From Paragonimus skrjabini miyazakii (lineage: Eukaryota > Platyhelminthes > Trematoda > Plagiorchiida > Troglotrematidae), in assembly GCA_014338405.1 (NCBI GenBank), contig JTDE01000135.1, positions 48,972-112,971 on the forward strand: a stretch of DNA of 64,000 bases, read 5' to 3'. A program made the translations under genes and the position numbers. Positions within the stretch are counted from its first letter, which is position 1, and every line of letters begins with the position of its first letter. The notes below the pieces were generated by a model. That model worked only from the letters and a program-made list of their open reading frames with translations. It was not told the origin of the DNA and ran no database searches. Below are positions 20,001 to 34,677 of the stretch, piece by piece.

Positions 20001-23000
20001 TTAAATAAGCTGGCTTATATTGCAAAACAATTAAAATTCAACATGGGACATCAATACTACCACCGAATAACAGAAACTATCGTTACCTTGACTGTTGTGT
20101 GGTTCGCGGATGTGGAAGCCGTTAATGACTGGTAACTTAACAAGAGACCTGTGGGTAAGACTAGTTAACCGTTCAAGGTGTGACATGGAAGTGCAGTGTG
20201 TTCCTACTGAATACCATTTATTGGCACTAGTTTAAAATGCTCTAGGCCTCAATCTTATAACTACGTCCTCCATTATGATTACTGATCAGTAATGCATTAC
20301 AGCGTGGCACATTCCGCTTGAAATTTACTGCTTGGCACGATATGTCCCTTCACCAGAACATTCAGGATAGTGTGGTGGTGCCGTCCACTTCTTTTCTTAC
20401 GTGCAATCATTTCGTAAAAAGGTTCTGTGCTGCATAACCTAAGCACCGTAGTTCAGTGTAGAGATAAATAACCGTATTATTCTGGGTATGTCTGTCAGTT
20501 ATACACTAAAGGGATCAACGTTCAGGTGACTAAATCTAAACGGTACGTTAAGTCTGGTAGCAAAATGTTGTTGTGTCTCCAGCCGTAAACTCAGCACATC
20601 GTGAGTTGGATATCACAAAGTCTTCACAATCTACATAATACATGACACGTTTAGACCAAAAGATGAAAACCAGCTGATGATGTTACTTGCGCTTCACGGG
20701 ATCAATATCGATAAGTATATTGACATCCTTAGCTTTACTATGTTTTGTAGATGATTAAAAACCTTTCCCACTTAACACCCTGATTAACCTGTTCAAAAAG
20801 TACTGACGCGGTGTCATTTTAGCTTATCATTCAAGATTGTGCGCACTCATGACCATCCACTGGAATGACGACAGTCCACTTTTACTGTGTGTGATCGACC
20901 CTGAATAGCAAACGTACGTCACGTGTTGGACTTTGTTCCGAAATCTTCGGTTGGGATGCAAATGGATTTGAGTTAACATTTAATGAAGAGTAGATTTAGA
21001 AGCAAACACTGAAAAGCAGTCTGCAAAGGCGGTAGAGAACAAATCCGTCACCGTCTTCCTGTCATGCGTCAGGAAAACCAACCCCTAGCCAGCAGTGTAT
21101 CGTCATACGAATGTCGGTCGGAAAACAGCACTTAGAGGCTGATAAACTGTCTTATGAGATACCAGGGATGTTTAACACTCAGTAGAGTGAAGATCTCAGA
21201 AGAAAACGTCTCTGAACAACAGGGTGATGAGATGAAAATGGAAAGATAGGCGAAACGGACATTTACGAACCACTGGCAAAGTAAATCAGGCGAACAGTTC
21301 ACAAAGTCGAAAAGCAAGACGGTGTCAACCATGCTACGTCACAACAACCTGAACTCATAGAACTATGAAAGTAGCCATTTTAACGACACATCAGTCTATA
21401 AGCAGCAACAATAATAATTGAAACACATTTGTAGATACGTTGTTTACGGTAAACCACCTATATGACCTTTGATTCGCGGAAGAAAGATCGGAAATAGATG
21501 TTGACACGAAAGTAAACTGCAAACAAATGTGCCTACTACGTCTCCGAAGACTTCTGAAACTATACAGCTTGGTTAAAAAACCCGTAGTTGTCAGTAGTGT
21601 ATAGAGGTAATGCGTGCCTTAGACCGTGCCCATAAAATAAAGTATAGGCTGAAAGTATGAAACCGTGTACTTTTCGACACAGTGTATACAGAAGTACGCA
21701 CTCCAGAATTGTACATAAAACGGACATATTTTTCGGATCGTCGTTGTCAGGCTTTTAGTTTAGATAATCATGTTTGTAGAAAAACCGATACAGCTGACAC
21801 AACGATTGCTGCCTAAACAATGTACAAACTCATATTCGTTTCGAGTTCTGGGTAAGTTTCAACAGTGCAACGAAACCAAGCAAAGTTAAGAACGAAGGGG
21901 ACGAGCAAGTACGACCGTTACGCGAGGAGAATGGAGGCTAATGAATCCTCCTTTTGACGACTTCGAATGTAAGAAACTGAATCAATAAAAAAACACGCAA
22001 TGTTGGCAACCAATAAAAGTTATTTATATGGATTCGTCGTAGATACGTTCTGTAATGCATCCGTAATTCTGCATTTAGGCATTCGGCTTTAATTACCGCA
22101 TCATTTGATTTGACTCTGTCTCTCACTCTTCTTTAGCAGCAGTGGTCTGTTGCTTCTCAGGGCGATCTTGTTACTTTAGTTTCCGGAAGCTTCAGTACAA
22201 GAAATTTTTAATTTTTCATTCAGTAGGAGGTTCTAGGACTCTTACGGGACTGTCATGGTTACTGATAGCTTATACTCATGATCATATTTCTTGAAAGAAA
22301 ATGGTGTACATGCAAGTGGTTACAATGTGGCAAGTCATTATACTGGTTGTAAATGTACTGCTGACCGCATATTTATACTAGGTTAACTTACTGAGACTAG
22401 TCGGTTGGATGATCCGTTTTGTGTGTACAGCCAAAGATCAGATACTCCACAAAGCGTTGGTTAGAAGGACGTAAATGAGTTACAGGTTAACTACCCGGAG
22501 GTTGTTCGATTGATTCAAGGCAAAATGCCGGTAGATGTGCTAAATGTCATAGCATATGGAGGAGTGGGTAGTATATAAAGAGCGAGGTAGTTTGATAAGG
22601 CTGAATTCTGTTGTATTTAATGATATCTTACGCGTCAAACATAAATTAAGGATTTCGCGGTGCGTGTGTGCGTTCTCGGAACTGGTCGCTAAACAATATC
22701 GTTGAAGATAAGGTGGTGTCGGAATAAATAAACCCCCTTCATCGGTTGGTAAAATTTATCTGCTTGCCAGCAATACCATGTCCTCTATTCCATGGTCACA
22801 CGATGTTTGCATTGTCGGAAACTATGAGTCATATAGACAACCTGTTTTAACTCTGGTACCAGTAAGTGGGGCGTAGTCACGCGGGGATCTGTTGCAGTCA
22901 GTTGAAATGTACAAAATTGATTTGTTTGACCGATTTTGAAAGATACATTTCTGTATTTACCTGATTAAATGCTTGTATTCTTCACCTGGACGTGTCATGC

Positions 23001-25070
23001 GCTTCAACAACTGGCTCATCTCATTGTTGTCATTCGATTTACTGAGATCTGTAATGTACTCGATGATTTACGCTGTCATAACACAATTTTTTGGGAGTTA
23101 TTTTTGTGCTTAATACATTTCTGAAATTGTGTTCACAAAATAAACCTGAAGAATACACGCACCGGTCAAAATTTCGGTTAATTGACAGTAACCTGGGTCT
23201 TTCGTTAACTAATCAATTTTTATTGAATTTGTCGAGCGACTGTTCTGTCCGATTGCTCAGGTATGAACAATTCATCTCTAAGTGACTGTAAATATTAATA
23301 ACAAAACCAGATTATATAACCAACAAATGCGGACTGCTTTTTTAAACTGGATAGGGTAGGGATGCAATTTGTAACCAGATATATAAGATTACACCGCTGT
23401 ATGTATAATGAATGCTGAAATAGATTTCGTGTTTTTTATTCGTATCAAAAACTCTATTGTTTCTGTTTGTTTGACAAAAACGGTTATATCCAATGATGTT
23501 TGAACTTGAAGCGTATCTCCTAGTATAAGAGCCGTATTGGTTCAACAAATAATTCATTACTTAATTCTTGCTGTTTTGACACTTATGTCCTGACATGCCA
23601 ACTTTGATGAGTTCGGTCTGGCATTTTTAGTTTTTTTTCTGTTTGTTAGATATAAATTCCCACTGATCTGATAGCTTGAAATGAATGTGGTAAGTCATTT
23701 TCTCCGTTCTGATAGCTAGTGTATAACTGATAATAGTAGACCTATTATCATCAAGTCGTTGTTAATCTTATTATTGCACTGTTGCATGCGAGTTTCTGTA
23801 TGCTGATGGATGTGCGTCACGTAGGTGCACGCATTTTTACAAGGTTAGTTGATAGAGATCGACGTATAGGAATTTGGAGTACTTCAATTCACCCATCCTA
23901 TGCTTTTGCAGTTATTGCTCCCTGTATAACTGTAATTTGAAGATAACTTAACGAAGACAAACTTATACACACTTCTGAGTGGTATGGTATTGCGGTTTTT
24001 ACATGATACCTGGATTTGAGCTCTCCATATTGGACTGAGATTATAGAATTTGAATAAGCACTTCAACCAGGTGATAAATTCAGCTCTAGCGCAGATTTCC
24101 AAATGGGATAATGAAGGGGGATAGCTGGATTCGCAGTAGACTATGCAATATTTTGGTATGTTGACCATTTTACAGTTACGATTTAAAATGATCCATTACG
24201 CATACCATCCAAAAGCAGGTACGTCAACCAAAACCTACCAAGACACTCCGGCTCATATACGCAATCAAAACGTGTTGCTTATCGTGGTCGAGGACAGCTT
24301 TGTAATTCCAGACCGTTCACCTACTGTGTGTAGTGGCAATGAGGTGATTGGTAATTAGTCTTCACCTCGATAATAAGTCTCAACCTAGCCATGGGATACA
24401 CGGAATGTATCTCGTTGTCCTTCATGCGTTGTTTGGTTTCATTGGACTATCTCTAACTCGGTTGAATTTTTTGTTTGAACTGGATGCTTATGAAAGTTTA
24501 GGAGACTATCTCAACACTCAAACGAAACAAGGCATACAATTATTTAGAGCCTACTTATAAGGTGTAAAGTATATAGTAGAGGTTTATCAGCTATTGAAAC
24601 TAAGATATTCGTTCTATCGCTTTTATTTTTAATTCAAAAAGCTTTGACGCATGCCCTCATTCTGTACAACGTCTGAAACAGTTTAAGGTTTGTTTTTAGT
24701 TGTTTTTTCTTATGATTTTGCATTAAAATGATGTATTCAGTGTCGATTCCTGATCACGTGCAGTCACCCTCGTTACAGGAACACATCTATCTGATCAATT
24801 CTGCATTGAGAACGATGTCCGCTTGTTGTTACACGCCCCAACGAGTTCCAGGCCTGTAAGAAGGCGGGAAACCTTCGAACCAGAATCGCAAAATTGATCC
24901 GCTTTAAAACCTTCCTGTCCGTCCACTCGCCCTCTTTTGCGCGTGCTCTCACTCCCTCACTTACTCGTTCTTCATTAGCTCTCTAACCAATCAGACAATT
25001 TTAACAACTTGATCGATATGCTTGACTACACCCAGCTGATCGCGCACATCAGTGGTCCAATTATCAAAAG
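17073..25070. other. No recognised gene
   Basis: Eight kilobases in which I recognise nothing. Open frames stay under about 100 codons (for example 18784-19092 and 23884-24168 minus, 24348-24560 plus) without domain signatures. 24828-25150 is less A+T-rich and resembles an LTR in texture (begins TGTTGTTACACG), but I found no second copy. Confidence 0.5.
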
Positions 25071-25103
25071 CATTTAACCGTAAGAATTTCCCTCGGTTAA
25101 ATG
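25071..25103. repeat. Perfect 10-bp hairpin
   Basis: CATTTAACCG at 25071-25080 and its exact reverse complement CGGTTAAATG at 25094-25103 enclose a 13-base loop. Function is unknown. Confidence 0.85.
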
Positions 25104-28100
25104 TCAAATTGCAGAGCGTTTAAATGTCAGTCTGCGCCTCGAATTAACAATGGAATTGTGTGAAACATTCAGAACAAGAGAGAGAAGAATCGTTCACGCA
25201 CCCTCAGCTACTTGTTGGCAGTAACAATTTTCTCACCGGCTGTTTTCGCCAGGCTGGTTAAGTTACTGCTTCAATTGTTCTGTGCACAGACGCGGACAAA
25301 TATGTTTCCTCGAGATTTCGGATTGTAATCTGACATTACTTTTTCTATCATAGTATGTCTTCATCTAAATTGCACATATAACTGGACTTGGCAATAGCAT
25401 TTTCGGGAACAAGATATCTGTAGACTTGTGTTACTAGTAGACAGAACTGTAACAGAGAATTCACAACTGTGATAGTTTTATGATTGCTCGGATCGCGCAA
25501 GCGGAATCGCATTTCGCTAGAAGCTGCCATCTTCAACTGTCATTATTACATACCAGCGCATATATTTTTAGGATATTGTATATAATTTCATATTTTACTT
25601 TATTTTCATATACAGCTTACATCAGTTTCCTTTGTACAAAATGAATGCCACTTGTTTGGATAGATGCAACTGAACAGTGCACTTCTCGTGTGCACGCCTC
25701 GTCTACTCGGTAGTCTTGTCCAGTCTGGGTTGGATTTACTTACATTGAGCTGTTTGGTGGCTGTGTTTTGAGCTGAATGCATTCGTGTCTTTGTATAGGG
25801 CTAATCCTTCACATATATGCTTTCAATGCGTCCGAGAATTGATGAAACCTTTGCATTTCATCTCTTTGTTCAATTGTTCTTAAAGGAGTCGAATGGCTGC
25901 TGATCAACCTTTTACATATATCATTATCACAAGCCCGGTAAACTATAACTTTTCTCACGGTACATAAATGCACAGTGAGATATATTGCGTTAGACATTCC
26001 GGAACCAAACGATAACCATAGCTTTGTACTTGAATAAAAGCGATGGGGAAATTTGTCTAATTATAACAACAAATTATTTACACCTTCGATCAACTTGTGC
26101 TAGCTGCATTTGGAATAGTAAAAACTATCGTCGATTTTCGCGTCACTAAGTTGATCAACCTGTATTGGACCATAGGACTGCGTATGGATTTCGTCCACCA
26201 AAGAAATGCACAGTTTTCCTCGGAAAAAGTCGAGATGTGACCTCAGCGAGTATTGATGTAAAAGAATGTGAATGGTTTTGTGAACAAACAGTTTAGTTCC
26301 AGGACCTGATGAAGCTATAGGTAATTACTAATTGTAGCCTGCTTTGTGGTCAGCGATAGCAACCAATGGAGCAGCGAGTAGACCAGGGTGGATTAAAGCT
26401 AACTAGATGAAATCAAAAAAAAAGCTAGACAAAAAGCGCATTGGACTTACCCGTTTTTTAAATAATAGTCAAAAGGAAGAACAGAAAAACCTTTTTAACT
26501 TATATAATCATTGGGAGATGATAGATGCTCACATGCAGCAGCTGCGCACAGTCTTTTGCACAACTAAATGGGATGACGTCATTTCCAGTTTGGGCCTCTG
26601 TTACGGACATATATGGGAGAGCATATACGAAACAACCAACGGAAAATGGATTTTGATCGGTGGAATTCTAACAGAAAACACATGACTGTCGCACACTAAA
26701 CACTTTTCCCTATGAATAATCTTCCTGCATATTATTCAACTTTCATAGCTGAAGAAAACTCCAAACTACAAGAAATCAGCATACAGAGAGGCCACTGTTT
26801 GAAGAGACACGAAAACAACGGAGCCTCTGCTGCACTATTCTACGTTTACTAAACAAAGACATAAGGATTGTATTAATAAATTGTTTAATCAGTACCTTTG
26901 TTTTTTTTTTCGACTCAGTAGCAACCGGGGACTTGTTTGCCGACATATTGCTAATGGTATTCATTATATGGTGTAAAAATTCGACCTGTGCCTTACTTTG
27001 CAATCAACCCTATCGACTAATGTAATACAGTAATCATGTTTCTTGCAACGGTTCAGAAATAAACTTTAGGCTGTCGTATAGTCTTACCTAACTGCAGTAT
27101 GCTACATAAAAAATACCATTTAATACAATAACCTGACCTTACGAGAATAAATTTACATTTAAATCGGACTCAGTTATGTGATACTTGGCCCAATGGTCGA
27201 TCAATGACCATGCTGATGGACAATTGCAATATCGACTAGGTGATGAAGAATGTTCGGCTGTCAAAGCGGTTACTTTGAGCAGCTGCCAATGCATCCTTCT
27301 GAACGCATGGTAGACGTTTAGAATAACCACATAATTTTTTACCGGTTATTTTTTGTACATCCATGCATATTTTGTTATAGATGTGGTCTATTCGAACGAA
27401 GTTCAGTCAATAACCTTCCAGTCGTATAAGCTTGCAGTTCAGGTTATCTGTTTAACATATGACGACACAACCATGAATGAACGACCACCATATGATTAGT
27501 TAACGATGTAGGATAAAACAGTTTCAACTTCGTGGCGACGAGGAGGGCTGCTAGAGCACATTGCACAACTCTTCGATCGCATGCGTCTAACATTTAGAGT
27601 ACTTCGTGTGAAGTATTTCAATGGTCTGTTTGGTAGTTTCCTAAATATTTCGGTGAGTTGTTATAAATAAGTGTACCCAGTTAGTATTGACCCCTTAGTT
27701 ACAGGAGTACCACAGCCTCAAACAGTGGAATTTCATTAAACTTTATTTTGCATCGCAGCATTCTGTTATGCAATTCTTTCGAATAACCGAGGTAGGTGAT
27801 TTTTCTCTCTAGAGAACTTACTCAATTTATGTTGGATAGACACGTTAATCGGCAGATGGATGGCATACTAATGAGTTTCACATTATCTGTCTCACTTTTC
27901 AACTGAAATAAACATTCACCGCTTTCCTGAACGTTCTATATATGACATTGTGATATATACCGATGAAGACAATTGATCACTCTTTCATCTTTCTGTACTT
28001 CCATTTGTCTAAACCTTTCTCTCCTCTCTGAAGAAACGGTAAATATCTCAGCCTTTCTTACAAATTCTGCTTTGTACACTCGAGGTAAAACACCTAGTAC

Positions 28101-28841
28101 AGTCACCAGAAGTAGAAGATATTTGCGATATTTACCTCTGCACCCACAGCGTGCAAGTACGTTTTAAGATGTACCATTTCAAGTTTAGCCAAATGTTTTC
28201 GCACTGTCATTCTAAACAGCAACTCCTAAGAAACTCTTCACTTATGAGTGAGAACCCTAACGAACTTGACGAATTTTGTTGCGAAAAACTGCAGACGAAA
28301 CCTCACCCTCAATTAGCTCCGAAGTAATGGGTCTTTTTAGCCATCTTTAGAAGAGTAGTCAATGCTTGAATTTTGCCAGTGAATGTGTAGTGGAACAGAT
28401 GTGTGAACTACAATAATTCTCGATACAAAAATAACGAGTGAAGTCAAGGACTGGACTCACCAAAGATTGACAATGTTCGTGAGACGTCCAATGATGCTGG
28501 AACGTATTCAGATTATCCCAAGCGTTACTGAGGATGCGAAGTAACCGAGCTGAAAATTAATCCAACAAATAGGATGTTTTAAACTGCGTAGCAAACACCG
28601 GCGTTGTAGGGAGAACCAGCAAGCGCGTGTAGCAGAGTTTATTCGAAAACGTGTTGTGTTGTTGTTTTTACTCAAGTCAAACAAAAATGTATAATGTGGT
28701 CTGATGCAGCAGTTACGCAATGTTAGCAAAATGAAGTACAAAATAATGAGAACTCTACAAATGCAGCAGATATGACGGTCAATTGCGTTTGTTATTCTAA
28801 ATCGACACGACTATTCATTATGCGCTCATTAACCTTTTCAG
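25104..28841. other. No recognised gene
   Basis: No domain recognised. Unassigned frames include 26407-26685 (+, 92 codons, lysine-rich start) and an ATG-less open frame of about 75 codons at 27914-28161 (-). Confidence 0.5.
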
Positions 28842-29100
28842 ACACCTCCTTCTCTCATACCGCGTCCAAGTTCAAATTGCGGCCAGTTCATATTTGCTAT
28901 GTCTGATTGTTTACTTAATGGAGTCCATTTCTAGTTGCGATGATGCTTATAGTCTTCGAGCAAAATTTTATTTGGAGAAAAACGGGAAAAAGCATTCCTG
29001 GCTCGATAGCACAGGTAGTGGCGTAACAGGAGCCAGTATCTTAGCAAGAAAAGCTAGGCAGCGTATGTTAGAAACCACCAAATCCCTGCAAGTCACATAG
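28842..29100 (+). CDS. Candidate terminal exon, unknown protein
   Basis: A possible last exon. A pyrimidine-rich splice-acceptor-like AACCTTTTCAG ends at 28841, and an 85-codon open frame runs to TAG at 29098-29100. The frame has a hydrophobic stretch (SSYLLCLIVYLM), a mixed middle and a basic, helix-like C-terminus (ILARKARQRMLETTKSL). I do not recognise the protein. No upstream partner exon was identified and no AATAAA follows closely (AATATAAA-like bases occur near 29170). It may be a chance open frame. Confidence 0.25.
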
Positions 29101-30718
29101 CTGATCACGTCAGTTTGTTCGAAATGTTATTGCGAAATCGCAACGTTAAGATTTTAGTATTGGCCGAAATATAAAACTTCAATTCATATACATCGGGCGT
29201 TTGTTGACAGGTATTCAGATAATCTATCGCATTGCCGTGGGAAGGGAAACAGTTTACTTCATTTCTTCACGTGCCATTGTGATATTCGAGCATTTTTGAT
29301 TATCTCCTGGGCTAAGCTGCATACATCATTGTCCGTGCTGATGAGAAGGGACTGAAGGCTTCCTTTCGCCTTGACGCACTATTCTTTTTGTGACACAGGC
29401 GGTATTCCATGGTTTGTTGTTCGCTCCAGTTGGGTGATATATAATATATTATATGGATGTTAATTAATCGCTCGTGGATGGTATAAACTCAAGTCTTTCT
29501 TAAGCCCTTCTCTGAAATCACGCTTATTTAGCATTCTATATCTACGCATTTGTGGGAAAGCCATAATGTGCATCCAAATGATCATCGGTAATGCCCGAGG
29601 ACGCATCCGTAACAAAAAATTGCTGACCTCGCGTCTGTTAACTCTAACATGTTCCTTTTATTGACTCCATTGAAATCTGTTGCGTGTGTTTGCTGGAAAG
29701 ATGTTGATTTACTGAATTTTATTGAGTTCAACTGATGGAAAGTGGTTAGTTTTCTTGGAACTTGCAATTGTTTGAGTTCAATTACCGACTGATCCCAATT
29801 TTCCATTCATACTTCAAAAGTTCACCTATCCTTTATTTCTACATGAAAAGCTATAACATTTATTTGTTATTTTGTCTGGTCAAACGATGAACACGTTTGC
29901 TGCTCTGCGTAGATAGCGTTGATTCTTCTAGGTAAGATTTGTACTTAAATATTGTTGTCTGCTTAAAATAAGCCTTTCCGTTCATTGTTGTACCGGTGTC
30001 CATTCTAAAGGGAATTTATTTTACACAATACCCACACCAACTTCGTTCCTTATTTGTTTAGTGACCTGACCGTCTTTAGTGAGCCGTTCGTCGTATACAT
30101 TGTTACCGTTTTTAGTTTGAATCTTGTGGTAGCTATACCGCTGGATGTATTCGATTCCACATTTTATATTGTTCACTGATTCTGTACAGTTGGGGGTTTC
30201 ATGAAGAATCATAAATAAGTTTAACTGTCTACCCTTTTATCACTGTTCTGTTTAGTAGCACTTCAACTCGCTATATGTACTGTTGCCTTAAACCTTTGAT
30301 ATCTGAAAAGGTTGGTTTGTTAATGACAGTTTAAATCTTCTTGTGTTAACTGATGGTTCTTTTGACGTAAATCGATCAAGCACACCCAGCAATGAAATGT
30401 GACTGACCGATTGGGCGTTACTTATCGAATAAACGATGACAACCAACACCCATGGGCATTTTAAAGCGGAAGTATTGTCAGTTTTTTATAAGCCGCTTAT
30501 GTTAGAGGATCCCGACACACTACAAAAACGGATGCTACAGCGTTTTATCTTTCCCCTTAGTATGGTGTTAGCCTTCTTTGTCATAAAAAAACCGTGCAAA
30601 ACTAGTTCTTAACCTCTTATTTTTTTCCCGCCTCCGTAACTCAGTGTGATTTAGGCGTCCCATCGTCATAATCAGCGTGCTCACATGGCTGATAGTATTG
30701 TAGTGAAGATGAGCGATC
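29101..30718. other. No recognised gene
   Basis: I recognise nothing here. The frames are short and carry no domain signature. Confidence 0.5.
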
Positions 30719-31012
30719 GTAATATACTACTCATACCACCGTTGTTCAGTAGTAGAACCAGAGCATATATTTTGACATCGTACAAGCCGCAGGAAAAATG
30801 CAGGAAGGAACATCAAAGTGCGGCATCGCCCAAAACGGTCCCCGCTACTTAAAGGAATTGACCATTGACGTCTGCGGCAACCGAGACGGTCTGGGGTCCA
30901 ATACCGCATGCAAATGAGTGGTTTTGTTCCTAGTCTTGTTTAAATGCTCAACCCATGTGTTGCTTTGTCGAATAAACAACCCTTGTGCCATCCGCGTTCT
31001 TGGATCACAACA
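30719..31012 (+). repeat. LTR-like repeat, copy 2
   Basis: Partner of 16791-17072 in the same orientation, with the AATAAACAAC signal at 30971-30980 and the end TTGGATCACAACA at 31000-31012. The two copies lie about 14 kb apart and are too diverged to be the LTR pair of one recent insertion. Two solo LTRs of one old family fit better. Confidence 0.55.
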
Positions 31013-31473
31013 GTTTGTGCCACATTCTTATATGAGTAGACGGGAACGGCGAACATCAAGTAATGGATACTTTCTGGGACGGTTCATATCTACAAATCTG
31101 CAAATATAAGGACATGTATTTATGAATAGACAAGGCAAATCTGTCAGATGCACCGTTATGCCGGTATGTCGTGGCAAGTGTAAACCTCTCGAGTCATGCG
31201 GAATAAGACCTAAGGTTGAAGGCTCACCCAGTTCAAACTGGTTATGTACATAATAAGCTGACAAGTAGCAGCCACAAGTAACGTACAACCAATTTGAATC
31301 TGGGCATGGAATTTAACGGCTAGCAATCAGCACGTCATCAGAAAAGGGCGCAAACAACTAATTTCAGCGGTGTAAAAACAAACGGGTCGGGATTCATCAA
31401 ACAATTGAGTTCGACGTCGCGGGAGGAATAATACTAATACTAAGTGCGTTCCCGTTCATGCAGAAAGGGGTGG
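31013..31473. other. No recognised gene
   Basis: No recognised feature. A frame of 86 codons on the minus strand (31028-31288) is unassigned. Confidence 0.45.
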
Positions 31474-31540
31474 CACGGCGGATAGTGTGTTGACGTCCCG
31501 TCTGGTGTTTGTAGTTTGAACGACTGAGCCGACGATTTCT
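31474..31540 (+). repeat. tRNA-like SINE head (relic)
   Basis: GTGGCACGGCGGATAGTGTG resembles a tRNA D-arm and A box. About 45 bp on, GTTTGAACGACT resembles a B box. Its wording differs from the hammerhead element, so it would be another tRNA-derived SINE family. No 3' body could be delimited. Confidence 0.35.
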
Positions 31541-34500
31541 TCGTCACAATACTTGTAAAAATGACAACAGTCCAAATTCTTTCCTGCCAATTTTTTCCAC
31601 AATCAAGAAATATATATACTGACTGACTAATGGGAAAACAATATAAGGTTGCTCTCTAGACGTGACACAACTTCAGCAATACATCGGCCAAACAGTTATC
31701 TGGGTTAATGAGACATATAACTGAGCCCGAAGATCAGTGCGCATTCCATTCAAAAATCAGAGTAAACAACTGATTAACAATCAATTACTGGAAACAGTTG
31801 ACAAACCGCAGGTGTGACTTTACTTGACAAGTGCTGTATGCTTGCACGATGCGCAGGACTGTATATGATTTCAGCTAAGTCATGTGTGTAATCTACTTTA
31901 AAGAAATTTTAATCGAGATGCATTCATCATCATCGATATTGTACCTACGGTTGAGTCTAATTCACGCTGTCATAAAGCCAGCGAGCTACACGTAATAGTT
32001 TATTATCAGATTGCTAAACATATCTGGCTTATCATTAATTAATTTCGAAGTAATACCTAAAGTGCGCAACATTTAAGCAGTTCATTCATCTTAAAAATAT
32101 TTAACTGGAACCAACTTTGAGTCACGATGTGAGTTGTAGACAGTAAAAGTAATAGTAAAATGCAGATTGACTTAAGTTTAACATTTTTTCCGATTCAAAC
32201 TCTTGCGGTCTTTGAAAATCTTCACGAGAATTTAGCTAGCCCAAAGATTTATTACCAAACCGAACAAATTAAATCGATCGTATTCATGAGTGACATTCAA
32301 AGGGTATTTGGAGTTCAACCGGTGAACGGGAAACAAAATGATCACCAAGAAGAGAAGTTCATAACGTTGGATGGAGTAGTGGTATAATGGTTGTCAGCTC
32401 GAATCTTACTCACGCGATACCTACGAATTGTGCCAAATCACAGGCGAAACTGATCAAGTAATGCAGTGCGGTTACAGAATATGCACACGATAATATTCAA
32501 ACTATGACAGTTGCATCGTGTCCATTAGATAATAGCAAATGAGGATTGATAATCTGAGTGCCAGTTGATCCCGAAGGGATGTGACCAAGTCACATGCTGG
32601 TTACATTAAGCTCCCATCACAAACGATGCTCGTGGGATCGACGCTCTGGTGTTTAGTGACTTCTACGTTTATCGTGGAGGCACCCAGTCTGGATCCGGTT
32701 ATGAGTATACCTACACACTGTGTACACAATAGAGCGAGTCCGATAAAAATGATGGGTCGGTTTGCCAATGAGCACCTTAGAGCATTAGGCAATATTTTAT
32801 GTTAAATATAACTGGGTGAGATTTTGCTAAAAATGGGGTAACATTTCAAATTTGGATTTTCATTATTTATACTGTAGATCATCGGTTATAATGGCAACCG
32901 TACAAGCAAACATTTTAACAAACCTCAGATGTCCGCTGCAATAAGGGCTCGAGCTATTTATGAATCTTAGTCAATGAACACGAGTTGTTGGAAAGTGCCG
33001 GTCGGTGTTATCTGTTCGAATACAGAAGTTGTTGGCTATGAACTGGTATCACTAAAGTTCTCAACAGCTCCCTGATAAATAACTGACGTGATTTAAAATG
33101 GGCAGCGCTACTGATTGGTCAATTTTCAAATTTGCATTTTATGACCCAAATAATGCGAAATTAGATTAATTAGACTGGACGAAATGTATTGCCGTTTTAG
33201 CTAAGAAACTGAAGCCTATGGCTTAAACAGTCTTCCATTCCCTTTGCAATGCCAAGATTTATTGGAGAGAAAATCGGGCTGAAAACATGGACCATCGACT
33301 TTTATGTTTATATAGTGTCGGTGAAATAGGTAAAATTCATTAAGTCAACAAGTAGTACTTTGTCTGTTCATGATTAAAAAATTGGTGTAAATGTGATTCG
33401 CAAGCCTGAAAAATTCAGACTATAGAACGCACAGGTGTGAGATATTAACCATCTGGCTTACTGATTTCGGCTGACCAAATACTGATGGTCACTCAAACTT
33501 AAAGTCAGTTGACCCCAAATGGTTTTGGAGGAAGCATTCAGATAAACCCTAACCTTCAGTTAATTGGAATGAATATTCTTTTCTGGTTAACTCAATGTCC
33601 TGTGTAATGGAACAAGGACCAAGATAATCCATGATTTTTGATTAAGCTGCTGTGGCATAGTTGTACTCGGTTTTGCGAATGTTGCGGTACTACACCGAAC
33701 AGTTGACGTACAAGCGTTTGGTGACCGGCTGGGAATGATATGTCAGGAGTGAAAATGTGAACTATGTTCGACAGTTTGTGACTGTGATCCTGATAACCGG
33801 TTTGAGGTTCTTCTCAACAGTTATGGGGTTTGGTATACCATTATCATTTTGTAAGTTAACCTCCAGCTAAATTGCTGTATCGTGTGACTAATATATGTCG
33901 CCGTATAACAATAGGATAACAAATAAACAAGATTATTTTCACTATGGTTAGAAATGTAATGTTTTACACATGTATTTTTCAAAACAAGGGTTTGTTTGTT
34001 GTGGAATTTTCTAAACTTATTGATTTTGCATAAATAAATCATCGATTTATGTCGCTTAACTTTGCTAATTAACAAAACCCAATAGTACTAGTTTTGAAAG
34101 GTGATATATGTATCAAATTTTTCACCTTTCAACTTTCAAAAACTTCGGCATTTATCAGCGGAAATGCAACGATCACTTAGACCTGTTCTGCTTTTGCTCA
34201 TTAGTCTGTGAAAATAGAGGGCCGATAAGTTAAAAGTCTGTATGAAAAAGTATGTAAACTTGTAAATTGATCTGTGTACGATTGACATCAGTGTTGTCGA
34301 ACATGATATATCCAATATTCTCTGGAGTGAAAACCTAAAATGCAACCGTGGTAGATATGTGCCAGCAGAACACTATAACATACTAAGCCATGTCCATCGA
34401 TTACATTCAACAGCGTATGGTCCAAATTTGGCCCTTCAGTCGAGTTTGTTCAGCCCACCTGCAAATTTTTATGGTTCGCGGTCTTAAAGGAGACTAACGC

Positions 34501-34677
34501 CGAATTTCTGCCGTAATAGTATAAGTGGCCTAAAAGTTACTATACAAAGGACGACCTACTAACTCTGTAGAATATCCATTTAGATACAATTCTATAATAC
34601 CCAGTATTGAGGTATGTTTGGGTAATAGTTAGTGTCAAACAACATATACCATATATCATATCAGGAGTAGTTCATTA
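31541..34677. other. No recognised gene
   Basis: Mostly A+T-rich sequence with short unassigned frames (for example 32160-32387 and 32581-32805 on the plus strand). Confidence 0.5.

Noticed and set aside
24828..25153. Possible solo LTR beginning TGTTGTTACACG and ending AATTAACA
   Set aside because: Only one copy seen, no target duplication and no poly-A signal; kept only as a comment.
27914..28161. ATG-less minus-strand open frame of about 75 codons with a hydrophobic stretch and charged helix-like end
   Set aside because: No splice signals of quality, no family match, and the length is expected by chance.
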